From an uncultured Clostridia bacterium (lineage in GTDB: Bacteria > Bacillota > Clostridia > Oscillospirales > Acutalibacteraceae), in contig CALDHV010000075.1 in NCBI GenBank assembly GCA_937902305.1, positions 1 through 6,351 of the forward strand: a stretch of 6,351 bases of DNA. The letters are read 5' to 3'. The position numbers and the translations under genes are program-made. Shown here in pieces: positions 1 to 6,351 of the stretch (position 1 is the first letter of the stretch; every line of letters begins with the position of its first letter). The notes beneath the pieces were generated by a model that was given only the letters and a program-made list of their open reading frames with translations, had not been told where the DNA came from and did not search any database.

Positions 1-703
1 CGTAGGTCTTTGACCTGCCGGTGACATCATCTGACTTGACTGTGAGAATCTCCTGAAGGACGTTTGCTGCGCCGAATGCTTCGAGCGCCCAGACCTCCAT
101 TTCTCCAAAACGCTGGCCTCCGAACTGTGCCTTACCTCCAAGAGGCTGCTGGGTGATTAGTGAGTAAGGGCCGATTGAACGGGCGTGCATCTTGTCATCA
201 ACCATATGGCCCAGCTTGATCATATAGATCACTCCCACTGTGGCGGGCTGGTCGAACCAGTCACCCGTACCACCGTCGCGGAGTTTGGTCTTACCGAACT
301 TGGGAACGCCTGCCTTGTCTGTATAAGAGCAGATCTCATCAATGCTTGCACCGTCAAAGATAGGAGTGCTGAATTTGAGACCGAGTTTTGCTCCTGCCCA
401 GCCGAGAACAGTCTCGTAAATCTGGCCGAGGTTCATTCGTGAAGGCACACCCAGAGGGTTGAGCACGATGTCCACAGGAGTACCGTCCTCGAGGAACGGC
501 ATATCTTCCTGACGGACAATCTTGGCAACGATACCCTTGTTTCCGTGGCGTCCTGCCATCTTGTCACCTACAGTGATCTTACGCTTCTTGGCGATGTAAA
601 CCTTTGCGAGCTGCATCACGCCGTTGGGAAGTTCGTCTCCGACCTTGATCTTGTCCATTTCCCTCTTGCATACGGCAGCCTCAGCCTTGAGTGCGATGCA
701 ATA
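1..703 (-). CDS. rpoB: RNA polymerase beta subunit, C-terminal part (partial, Bacteroidota-like)
   Basis: This encodes part of the beta subunit of DNA-directed RNA polymerase, which forms half of the catalytic cleft. About 234 residues are visible and the frame stays open to the window edge, so the last few dozen residues of RpoB are missing, as is everything upstream of position 703. Numbering from the ATG at 787, the hallmark blocks are GDKMAGRHGNKG (74-85), containing two lysines that match active-site K1065 and K1073 of E. coli; NPLGVPSRMNLGQ (110-122); DKMHARS (198-204), with the histidine matching E. coli H1237; and ITQQPLGGKAQFGGQRFGE (211-229). The stretches around SYTDKAGVPKFGKTKLRDGG and LQEILTVKSDDVTGRSKTY read like Bacteroidales RpoB as I recall it, not like Clostridia. 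By hand count lysine codons are strongly AAG (about 19 AAG to 3 AAA), whereas the neighbouring genes mix both. It has no start of its own here: its frame runs into a tyrS head, which suggests a chimeric join. Confidence 0.94.
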
Positions 704-725
704 GTTATTGATGAGATCGCGGATC
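695..725. other. Probable chimeric junction between Bacillota operon and Bacteroidota rpoB
   Basis: To the right of this point the minus-strand protein reads as TyrS, and to the left as RpoB of another phylum. The last residues that fit TyrS are D-L-I-N-N (704-718); the next residues, Y-C-I-A-L-K, fit the region just before the conserved RpoB block GDELPNG. The exact base cannot be fixed, because a short shared sequence around the two asparagine codons could belong to either side. No insertion sequence, inverted repeat or target duplication is visible that would explain a natural rearrangement. Confidence 0.8.
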
Positions 726-787
726 TCCGCCTCATCGGTCATTTGGGCAATCAGCCCGCGTGCTTTGAGTTCTTCGTAAACAGTCAT
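704..787 (-). CDS. tyrS: Tyrosyl-tRNA synthetase, N-terminal 28 codons only (truncated at junction)
   Basis: This is the head of tyrosyl-tRNA synthetase, the cytoplasmic class I enzyme that attaches tyrosine to tRNA-Tyr. The ATG at 785-787 opens with MTVYEELKARGLIAQ, continues with a TDEAEIRDL segment and ends with INN. This is the usual opening of Bacillota TyrS, where the family continues with a GK-TFYIGFDPTADSLHVGH type segment carrying the HIGH-like motif. Here that continuation is absent: after the two asparagines (704-709) the frame goes on as RpoB. The start is supported by a good Shine-Dalgarno sequence 9 nt upstream and by its place 34 nt after recN in the same direction, so this piece belongs to the Bacillota operon. 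It has no catalytic residues and could not function alone. The identification rests on a short stretch and on memory of the family. Confidence 0.8.
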
Positions 788-796
788 TGAAAATAT

Positions 797-805
797 CCCT
801 CTTTC
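797..805 (-). promoter_or_regulatory. Ribosome binding site of tyrS
   Basis: The minus strand reads GAAAGAGGG, ending 9 nt before the ATG at 785-787. It lies in the 34-nt gap after recN and supports independent initiation of tyrS at that ATG. Confidence 0.75.
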
Positions 806-821
806 TTTTTGATCATCTTGG

Positions 822-2498
822 TCAGTATATTTTTTCGCGGGAGTTGCGCCGCATTTCTGCGGCGGTTTCCAGCGCATTATCCGCAATATCGCCGCCGATG
901 ATACGGGCAAGCTCGCGTACTCTTGCCGCCTCATTCAACGGCTCGACCGCCGTATAGGTGCGATCATTTTCGACCTGCTTGCGTACCAGCAAATGCGCAT
1001 CCCCACGGCAGGCGATCTGCGCGAGATGGGTCACGCACAATATCTGTCGGTCGCGACCGGTCTGCTGGAGCAGAACTCCGACCGCGGATGCGGCGTGTCC
1101 GCTGATCCCGCTGTCGATCTCATCGTATACCACCGTGGCGATCTCGTCGGCATCCGCCAGTACGCTTTTGAAAGCCAGCATAATGCGGGAAAGCTCACCG
1201 CCGGACGCGGTACGAGCAATGGATTTCGGTGGCTCACCGGGATTGGAGGACAACAAAAACTCCACCTTGTCCCCACCGGAGGCGGTCAATGCGGTCGGCT
1301 CCATCGAAACAACCAGGCGAACATGGGGCATATCCAAAAAAGACAACTGCTCGCAAACATCCGTTTCAAACCGTGCGGCGGCTTTTTTGCGTACCTCGGT
1401 CAGCCGCTCTGCCGCGGCAATGGTCTTTTCTCTGGCAATATCGGATTGCTTTTGCAGATCCGCCAGCACCGCATCATTTTGCTCGATGGCGTCGCGGATA
1501 CGGATAAAATCCTCCCGCTTTTGCAAAACATCCGCCTCATCAGCGCCGTATTTCAGCACGACCTTACGAATATGCTCCAGCCGATCCTCCATCGCCGACA
1601 GCTCCTGCTCATCAAAGCAAAGCGATTTTTCTGTCTCCCTCACCTCATCGGCACACGCTTCAATTTCATACAGCGCCCCATGCAGGCGTTCGGCAAGCTG
1701 ACCGTAGGCGGATGAAATGTTGCCCGCGGAAGAAAGCGAGGAAAGCACATCCATCAAGTTTGCGATGATGCCCGCCTCATTATCCGTCCCGCAAAGGAGC
1801 GTATCGGCGGATTGCAGGTACTGCGCCAGCTTTCCGGCATGGCGGGCAGTCTCGCGACGCGCTTTCAGCTTTTCCTCCTCACCGGGCTGTAATGCCGCCG
1901 CGTCGATCTCGTCGATCTGTCGGGTGAGCTTACTCAACTGAAGTGCTTTTTCATCCTCATCCATTTTGGCGGCTTTGATCGCCCGCCGTACGGAGCAATA
2001 CTCCCGATATGTCTCCTCATAGGCGGCATGAATACCGTCAATATTGCCGAGCTTGTCCAAATACCCAATATGGCTTTCGGGCGATAGTAAGGCTTGATTT
2101 TCGTGCTGACCGTGGATATTGAGTAGCAGTCTTCCAACGTTGCGCAGGGCGGAAACCGTTGCCGGTCGCCCGTTGATATGACAGCTCCCTCTGCCGTCGG
2201 AGGTAAGACTGCGCCCGAGTAGCAATACGCCGTCCTCCTCCGGCTCAAAGCCGAGCGAAATCAGTGTTTCATTCACCGCATCCGATACGCGGTCGAAGGT
2301 GGCGCAAACAAATGCCCGATCGGCGCCGGTGCGCACGATGTCACGGGAAAGCCGTTCCCCCAGCACCGCGCTGATAGCGTCGATGACAATGGATTTGCCC
2401 GCTCCGGTCTCGCCGGTCAGCACCGTCAGTCCGGGTCCGAACGTAATATCGGTTTTTTCGATGACCGCCACATTTTCGATGTGTAGGCTTGTCAGCAT
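822..2498 (-). CDS. recN: DNA repair protein RecN (SMC-like ATPase)
   Basis: RecN is a cytoplasmic SMC-family ATPase that gathers at DNA double-strand breaks and helps RecA-dependent recombinational repair. The protein has 558 residues, a normal full length for the family. The N-terminal ATPase half opens with MLTSLHIENVAVIEK and has a Walker A motif GETGAGKS (29-36) and a Q-loop region NIHGQHENQ (127-135). The middle, roughly 150-400, is rich in charged residues and fits the antiparallel coiled-coil arm. The C-terminal ATPase half has the ABC signature SGGELSR (432-438), Walker B VVYDEIDSGISG (456-467) with catalytic E460, and the switch histidine in VTHLAQIA (H491). The ATG at 2496-2498 is the family start. 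It has only a modest GGAAAGG Shine-Dalgarno sequence about 12 nt upstream, next to the argR stop, so coupling to argR translation is likely. The next gene, tyrS, begins 34 nt after the TGA stop. Confidence 0.97.
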   Translation of the reverse strand: MLTSLHIENVAVIEKTDITFGPGLTVLTGETGAGKSIVIDAISAVLGERLSRDIVRTGADRAFVCATFDRVSDAVNETLISLGFEPEEDGVLLLGRSLTSDGRGSCHINGRPATVSALRNVGRLLLNIHGQHENQALLSPESHIGYLDKLGNIDGIHAAYEETYREYCSVRRAIKAAKMDEDEKALQLSKLTRQIDEIDAAALQPGEEEKLKARRETARHAGKLAQYLQSADTLLCGTDNEAGIIANLMDVLSSLSSAGNISSAYGQLAERLHGALYEIEACADEVRETEKSLCFDEQELSAMEDRLEHIRKVVLKYGADEADVLQKREDFIRIRDAIEQNDAVLADLQKQSDIAREKTIAAAERLTEVRKKAAARFETDVCEQLSFLDMPHVRLVVSMEPTALTASGGDKVEFLLSSNPGEPPKSIARTASGGELSRIMLAFKSVLADADEIATVVYDEIDSGISGHAASAVGVLLQQTGRDRQILCVTHLAQIACRGDAHLLVRKQVENDRTYTAVEPLNEAARVRELARIIGGDIADNALETAAEMRRNSREKIY

Positions 2499-2507
2499 AC
2501 GGCGTTC

Positions 2508-2969
2508 TTACCTTTCCGGAATAGTCAAAATCTTTTTCAGCTCCATAACCAGCTCTTCGGCATCCCGCTCACTGGTCACGATACAAATGAAGGTGTCGTC
2601 CCCCGCCAGCGTGCCGATGACCTGCTTCCAATGCAGGGAATCCATTGCCGCGCAAGCCGCCTGCGCCATACCGTTGAGGCAATGCACCACAACAATATTC
2701 TGCGCATACTGGATGCCGATGACCGAATTAGAGAAAACAGAATGAAACTTGGTCGAAATATGGTCGTTTCCACTACGGGCAATGCTGTAGCGGTAGCCGC
2801 CACGATCATCGGGTATCTTTATCAGACGAAGCTCCTTTATGTCCCGCGAAACAGTCGCCTGTGTTACGGAAAACCCGGCTTTCGACAAATGATTTTGCAG
2901 TTCCTCCTGCGTTTCCACCTGATAATTATTGATGATTTCGAGGATCTTTGCGTGTCTTCTCGTTTTCAC
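2508..2969 (-). CDS. argR: Arginine repressor ArgR/AhrC
   Basis: ArgR is a hexameric transcription factor that, with arginine as corepressor, represses arginine biosynthesis genes and in Bacillus also activates catabolism. With a GTG start at 2967-2969 the protein has 153 residues, the usual size. The N-terminal winged helix-turn-helix covers about 1-65 and includes ETQEEL and the recognition segment SVTQATVSRDIKELRL (34-49), nearly invariant in the family. The C-terminal oligomerisation and arginine-binding domain includes GMAQAACAAMDS (about 100-111) and GTLAGDDT (119-126), whose adjacent aspartates contact arginine. A longer reading from TTG at 2988-2990 (160 residues) would put the Shine-Dalgarno sequence inside the gene and overlap nadK by 17 nt, so GTG is preferred. 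The stop TAA is 9 nt before recN. The argR-recN pairing is characteristic of Bacillota. I did not see a convincing ARG box in this window. Confidence 0.95.
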   Translation of the reverse strand: MKTRRHAKILEIINNYQVETQEELQNHLSKAGFSVTQATVSRDIKELRLIKIPDDRGGYRYSIARSGNDHISTKFHSVFSNSVIGIQYAQNIVVVHCLNGMAQAACAAMDSLHWKQVIGTLAGDDTFICIVTSERDAEELVMELKKILTIPER

Positions 2970-2973
2970 TGCT

Positions 2974-3810
2974 TCATTTTCTCCTCTCAATTTTATTTTT
3001 TAATGCATCGTAAAAGCTCGCGTTTCCGAGGCGTATCAGCTTGGCGGTACTCACCGCTTTGGAAATCGTCACCGTAGCGTCAGCAGGAAACGCGATATTT
3101 TCTTCCCCGTCCACCGTCAGAAACGCGTCTGTGCCATCCAGTGCGGCGGCACACACCGTCAGCGTGACCTGCGGCGGAAGAACAAACGGACGGTCGGAGA
3201 TGGAATGAGGACAGACCGGCGTCATCAGCAGACAATCGACTGCCGGGTCGATCACCGGGCCTCCGGCAGACAGCGAATACGCCGTCGAGCCGGTCGGCGT
3301 GGAAAAAATGACGCCGTCGCCGTATACATCTAAAATCGTGTCATCCCCTTTTTTGACCTTGATGGTGACCAGCTTTGATAACGCGCCACGGGAAATGACC
3401 GCCTCGTTCATCGCAATATACTGTTTTCGAGTAGTAGCGCTTCTGATCTCCACCGACAGCAGAGAGCGCTCCTCCACGATGTAATGACGCGCCGGTAATT
3501 CAGCCAGACGGAAGATCTCCTCTTTTTCCAGTCCCGCCAAAAACCCGAGGTGACCGCCGTTCAGCCCCAAGACAGGGCAATCCGCCGTCGCCGCGGCTTT
3601 GGCAATATGAACCAACGTCCCGTCTCCGCCAATCGCCACGGCAATATCGACACCGGCAAGAGCATCGGCAATCTCCGACGCGTTCGGCAAACCGCCCTCC
3701 CGCCGGATTACGGATACCTCTGCCCCGGCATCACGCAGTATAGCGCAAACCGGCTCGATCAGCGCGGCGGCATAAGCCGCACGAAGATTGGGTATGACCG
3801 CGATATTCAT
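2974..3810 (-). CDS. nadK: NAD kinase
   Basis: NAD kinase phosphorylates NAD to NADP using ATP or polyphosphate and is the only source of NADP in most bacteria; it acts in the cytoplasm. The 278-residue protein is of normal length. Diagnostic motifs are GGDGT (61-65, with catalytic D63), NGGHLGFL (84-91), the NE pair (N135-E136) that binds NAD, and YGDGVIFSTPTGSTAYSLSAGG (153-174 region), the glycine-rich substrate-binding block. This is followed by a TPVCPHSISDRP segment (187-198). The ATG at 3808-3810 directly follows the tlyA TGA stop with no gap, and an AGAGGTG Shine-Dalgarno sequence lies in the last tlyA codons, so the two genes are probably translationally coupled. The stop TGA at 2974-2976 is 4 nt before the argR start. 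Placement between tlyA and argR is common in Clostridia. Confidence 0.96.
   Translation of the reverse strand: MNIAVIPNLRAAYAAALIEPVCAILRDAGAEVSVIRREGGLPNASEIADALAGVDIAVAIGGDGTLVHIAKAAATADCPVLGLNGGHLGFLAGLEKEEIFRLAELPARHYIVEERSLLSVEIRSATTRKQYIAMNEAVISRGALSKLVTIKVKKGDDTILDVYGDGVIFSTPTGSTAYSLSAGGPVIDPAVDCLLMTPVCPHSISDRPFVLPPQVTLTVCAAALDGTDAFLTVDGEENIAFPADATVTISKAVSTAKLIRLGNASFYDALKNKIERRK
2981..2987 (-). promoter_or_regulatory. Ribosome binding site deciding the argR start
   Basis: The minus strand reads AGAGGAG inside the last codons of nadK. It stands 11 nt before GTG 2967-2969, a workable distance, but lies downstream of the alternative TTG at 2988-2990 and so cannot serve it. An out-of-frame ATG at 2975-2977 lies closer and opens only a three-codon frame (ATG AAG CAG TGA) that overlaps the GTG. 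Confidence 0.7.
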
Positions 3811-4638
3811 TCATTTCACCTCTTTGCTTTTCTTGAAAAACTCCCGCGCCTGCTGTACGATTTCATCGGTGTCGATCAATGCCGGTGTGCTGTCTGTATG
3901 GCAACGGATCGATGCCAAATATTCGATATTTCCCTCGCCGCCGGTGATAGGCGACCAGGTGATCCACTCCACCACACCGACCTCAGCGGTAAAAAACGCC
4001 GTCATCTCACGCAAGACGCTTTTGTGTACCGTGACATCCTTGACGATGCCCTTTTTCCCGATTGCCGACCGCCCTGCTTCAAATTGCGGTTTTATCAGAC
4101 AAACAAGCCAGGCATCATCCCGCAGATAGGGCAAAATATACGGCAGTACTACACGTAGCGACACAAAGGAGACATCCACGCAGGCAAAATCGACCGACTC
4201 GGCAGAAATAACATCGTTCAGGGCATCCGAACGAATGTCGGTATTCTCCAAAGAAGTCACGCGGGTATCCGTCAGCAGAGACGGATGCAGTTGACCGTGT
4301 CCGACATCGACGGCATAAACGTGCTTTGCGCCATTTTGTAACAAACAATCGGTAAATCCACCGGTCGACGCGCCAATATCCATACACACACAGCCGCTCA
4401 CATCTATGTCGCCATAAGAAAGGGCTTTTTCGAGCTTATATCCGCCGCGTCCGACATAGCGCGGCTTCGGTGCGGTGCAGACTACAGCGTCGCCGTCACG
4501 CACGGGAAAAGAGGGCTTGTACACCGCTTTTCCATTGACCGAAACGGCACCGGTCAGCAACAATTCTTTGGCTTTTTCCCGTCCGCCGGCATGGCCGTGC
4601 GCAACAAGATAAGCGTCAAGGCGGCAGGTATCAGCCAT
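3811..4638 (-). CDS. tlyA: TlyA family rRNA 2'-O-methyltransferase (hemolysin A family, YqxC-like)
   Basis: TlyA proteins are SAM-dependent ribose 2'-O-methyltransferases. The mycobacterial member methylates cytidines in 16S and 23S rRNA and gives capreomycin sensitivity; the hemolysin name is historical. The 275-residue protein has an N-terminal S4 RNA-binding domain (about 5-60, LDAYLVAHGHAGGREKAKEL followed by GAVSVNGK). An RGGYKLEKAL linker brings in K68. The FtsJ-like Rossmann fold has SAM motif DIGASTGGFTDCLL (87-100), D111 in AVDVGHGQL, D154 in VDVSF, LIKPQFEAGR (171-180, with K173 and E177) and GNIEYL (226-231). These supply the expected K-D-K-E catalytic set. The ATG at 4636-4638 has a perfect GGAGG 6 nt upstream and overlaps the dxs end by 8 nt. 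The order dxs-tlyA is conserved in Bacillota. The rRNA target in this organism is inferred from the family. Confidence 0.95.
   Translation of the reverse strand: MADTCRLDAYLVAHGHAGGREKAKELLLTGAVSVNGKAVYKPSFPVRDGDAVVCTAPKPRYVGRGGYKLEKALSYGDIDVSGCVCMDIGASTGGFTDCLLQNGAKHVYAVDVGHGQLHPSLLTDTRVTSLENTDIRSDALNDVISAESVDFACVDVSFVSLRVVLPYILPYLRDDAWLVCLIKPQFEAGRSAIGKKGIVKDVTVHKSVLREMTAFFTAEVGVVEWITWSPITGGEGNIEYLASIRCHTDSTPALIDTDEIVQQAREFFKKSKEVK
3817..3823 (-). promoter_or_regulatory. Ribosome binding site of nadK
   Basis: The minus strand reads AGAGGTG, ending 6 nt before the ATG at 3808-3810. It lies wholly inside the final codons of tlyA, which fixes the nadK start. Confidence 0.75.
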
Positions 4639-6351
4639 CGTTTTCCTCCGTCATAGAACGGATGTAATCGCGGATACCCCGGGCATCCAGACCGGCATCC
4701 GCCAAGCCCTGATCGGTCGTACAAGCACCGGGAGTATCGGTCAATCCGAATATGCGGAATGACCCACCATACCGTCGTTCCATCAGCATTTCCCCGATCC
4801 ATTCTCCGATACCGTTATTGACAAATGTCTCCTCATAAACCAAAACGCGTTTGTATGACAGCAGGATCGGCAACACGTCAGGGGCGATCGGAATGATACG
4901 GTTAAGCTTGATAATAGACGCGGTTTTGCCCTTTTCTGTCGCTTCCATCACCCCGGCAAAGGTACGCCCGTAGGTAATGATGACCGTATCGCGTATATGA
5001 TGGTCAATGTAATCAAACGGTTGATAGGAGGCGGGATAATCCGCCACAATCGCCGCCTCTGCCCCTTTCGGATACCGCACGGCGGCAATGCCGTCCACAT
5101 CATACAGTGCCTGCGACAAATGAAGCCGCATTTCCGCATAGTTGCTCGGCGCGTAAACCGTGGTGTGCGGAACAGCGCGCAACATCGCAATATCATATAA
5201 GCCCTGGTGCGTTTCCCCGTCATTCGGAACGATGCCCGCCCGGTCGATCGCCAGAACAATATGATTATTCATAATGGATGTGTCGTTGATAAGCTGGTCG
5301 AGACTGCGTTGCAGAAAAGTGGAATACACCGCGAAAACCGGCAATAAGCCGCCGCACGCCATACCGGAGGAAAACGTGACCGCGTGCTCCTCGGTGATGC
5401 CGGTATCAAAAAATCGATCGGGATACCGTCCGGCAAACGCGTCAAGGCAGGTGCCGTGTACCATAGCCGCCGTCACGGCGACGATACGCCCGTCCTGCTC
5501 CGCAAGGTTACACAGCGTCTCGCCGAATACCGATGAAAAGGATTCTTTCGCGGCTCCGACCTGACCCGTTGCGGCATCAAATCCCGAGATGCCGTGATAT
5601 ACATCGGGAGCTTTTTCAGCATAGGGGTATCCCTTCCCCTTGACCGTCGCGATGTGCAATACGACCGGCTGATCAATGCTTTTCGCCGCCTCCAACGCCT
5701 GGATCAGATCGTCAAGATTATGTCCGTCCACAGGCCCCATATAATGAAAGCCCATATTTTCAAAGAAAGATGTATTGGCGAACAAGGAACGCTTCATTCG
5801 CTTTTTGCAGTCCTTGAGAAAGGTATTGGTCGGACGCCCGACAAGCGGGATGTGAGACAGAATATTGGAAAGCGACTGCTTCCAGTGCAGATAGCGTACC
5901 TTGACACGCAAATGAGCAAGATACCGGGCGACAAATCCGACATTGCGGCTGATAGACATTTTGTTATCGTTGAGTATGACGATCAACCGATTATTTCCAC
6001 GCCCGGCGTTACACAAGCCCTCATAGGCAAGCCCGCCGGTCAATGCACCGTCGCCGATGACGGCAACGGTATAGCCATCATCGCCGGACAGCTCCTTTGC
6101 CTTGGCAATGCCGTTCGCGGCGGAAATGGCAGTACTGCTGTGACCGGTCACAAAGGCATCGTGGCGGCTCTCGCTCGGCTTCGGGAAGCCGGAAACGCCG
6201 TCCTTTTGCCGCAGTGTATCAAACGCATTATAGCGGTCGGTCAACAGCTTGTGCGCATAGCATTGATGCCCGACATCCCATACAATGGCATCATGCGGGG
6301 TGGTGAACGCGCGGTGCAATGCGACCGTCAGCTCCACCGTGCCGAGATTGG
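4631..6351 (-). CDS. dxs: 1-deoxy-D-xylulose-5-phosphate synthase (5' end cut by window)
   Basis: Dxs condenses pyruvate and glyceraldehyde 3-phosphate into 1-deoxy-D-xylulose 5-phosphate, the thiamine-diphosphate-dependent first step of the MEP isoprenoid pathway, which also feeds thiamine and pyridoxal synthesis. The window shows 572 complete residues; the family has about 620-630, so roughly 50 N-terminal residues lie outside. The visible part begins N-L-G-T-V-E-L-T, an internal family motif, so the GTG at 6335-6337 is not a start. Counting the first asparagine as 1, motifs are WDVGHQCYAHK (24-34), the thiamine diphosphate/Mg site GDGALTGG (99-106) through NDN (127-129), GPVDGH (205-210), KGKGYPYAE (237-245), the catalytic glutamate in TEEHAV (E320), DRAG (369-372), GETHQG (378-383) and RYPKG (425-429). 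The C-terminal transketolase-like domain is complete. It is the most upstream gene visible of the operon and overlaps tlyA by 8 nt. Confidence 0.97.
   Translation of the reverse strand, partial: NLGTVELTVALHRAFTTPHDAIVWDVGHQCYAHKLLTDRYNAFDTLRQKDGVSGFPKPSESRHDAFVTGHSSTAISAANGIAKAKELSGDDGYTVAVIGDGALTGGLAYEGLCNAGRGNNRLIVILNDNKMSISRNVGFVARYLAHLRVKVRYLHWKQSLSNILSHIPLVGRPTNTFLKDCKKRMKRSLFANTSFFENMGFHYMGPVDGHNLDDLIQALEAAKSIDQPVVLHIATVKGKGYPYAEKAPDVYHGISGFDAATGQVGAAKESFSSVFGETLCNLAEQDGRIVAVTAAMVHGTCLDAFAGRYPDRFFDTGITEEHAVTFSSGMACGGLLPVFAVYSTFLQRSLDQLINDTSIMNNHIVLAIDRAGIVPNDGETHQGLYDIAMLRAVPHTTVYAPSNYAEMRLHLSQALYDVDGIAAVRYPKGAEAAIVADYPASYQPFDYIDHHIRDTVIITYGRTFAGVMEATEKGKTASIIKLNRIIPIAPDVLPILLSYKRVLVYEETFVNNGIGEWIGEMLMERRYGGSFRIFGLTDTPGACTTDQGLADAGLDARGIRDYIRSMTEENDG
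4645..4649 (-). promoter_or_regulatory. Ribosome binding site of tlyA
   Basis: The minus strand reads GGAGG, 6 nt before the ATG at 4636-4638. It lies inside the last codons of dxs, supporting the 8-nt gene overlap (ATGGCTGA, where TGA ends dxs). Confidence 0.85.

Noticed and set aside
704..787. The TyrS-like head as a genuine new N-terminal extension of RpoB
   Set aside because: It matches the ordinary TyrS opening, has a ribosome binding site at the expected place in a Bacillota operon, and the RpoB it precedes lacks about a thousand upstream residues.
185..790. Plus-strand open frames at 185-442 and 545-790
   Set aside because: They are antisense shadows of the rpoB fragment and the tyrS head, whose minus-strand reading carries unmistakable conserved motifs.
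788..821. Possible transcription terminator between recN and tyrS
   Set aside because: The gap has an A-rich run and a GATC palindrome but no stable GC stem followed by a T-run on the minus strand.
958..1715. Two overlapping plus-strand open frames of about 240 residues across recN
   Set aside because: They lie opposite the well-supported recN coding sequence, resemble no family I know, have arginine/serine-rich or low-complexity composition, and are the expected by-product of a GC-rich gene on the other strand.
2985..3010. AT-rich stretch near the end of nadK that faintly resembles an ARG box upstream of argR
   Set aside because: Only one half-site (TGCAT) is plausible and the second half does not match at the right spacing. 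The bases are also accounted for as the lysine/asparagine-rich nadK C-terminus.
3550..4158. A 202-codon plus-strand open frame across the nadK/tlyA boundary
   Set aside because: It is antisense to two intact conserved genes, spans their boundary and has no recognisable domain.

Overview
The window holds two unrelated pieces of bacterial chromosome, read almost wholly from the minus strand. Positions 704-6351 are a compact housekeeping operon typical of Bacillota (Firmicutes), most likely a gut-type Clostridia/Oscillospirales organism. In transcription order the genes are dxs (5' end cut by the window edge), tlyA, nadK, argR, recN and the first 28 codons of tyrS. Positions 1-703 encode the C-terminal part of an RNA polymerase beta subunit (rpoB) whose wording is that of Bacteroidota, not Bacillota. 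The two pieces meet near position 704, in the same reading frame, and give one open frame of 262 codons that starts as TyrS and continues as RpoB. The simplest reading is a chimeric contig (metagenome or amplification artefact), not a real fusion gene.

Operon layout (minus strand, right to left): dxs overlaps the tlyA start by 8 nt. The tlyA stop directly abuts the nadK start. The nadK stop lies 4 nt before the preferred GTG start of argR. The argR stop is 9 nt before recN, and recN is followed after 34 nt by the tyrS start with its own ribosome binding site. No terminator or obvious promoter was seen between these genes, so they are probably co-transcribed and partly translationally coupled. 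The order dxs-tlyA-(nadK)-argR-recN is a well known conserved neighbourhood in Bacillota and supports both the identities and the phylum.

Functionally the operon joins isoprenoid precursor synthesis (Dxs), rRNA 2'-O-methylation (TlyA), NADP supply (NadK), arginine-responsive repression (ArgR), double-strand break repair (RecN) and tyrosyl-tRNA charging (TyrS, head only). Each protein keeps its diagnostic motifs and looks intact, apart from the truncations at the window edge and at the junction. There is no gene-free stretch longer than about 35 nt. I saw no RNA gene, mobile element, CRISPR array or undescribed system. The points worth checking are the tyrS/rpoB junction and the start codon of argR.
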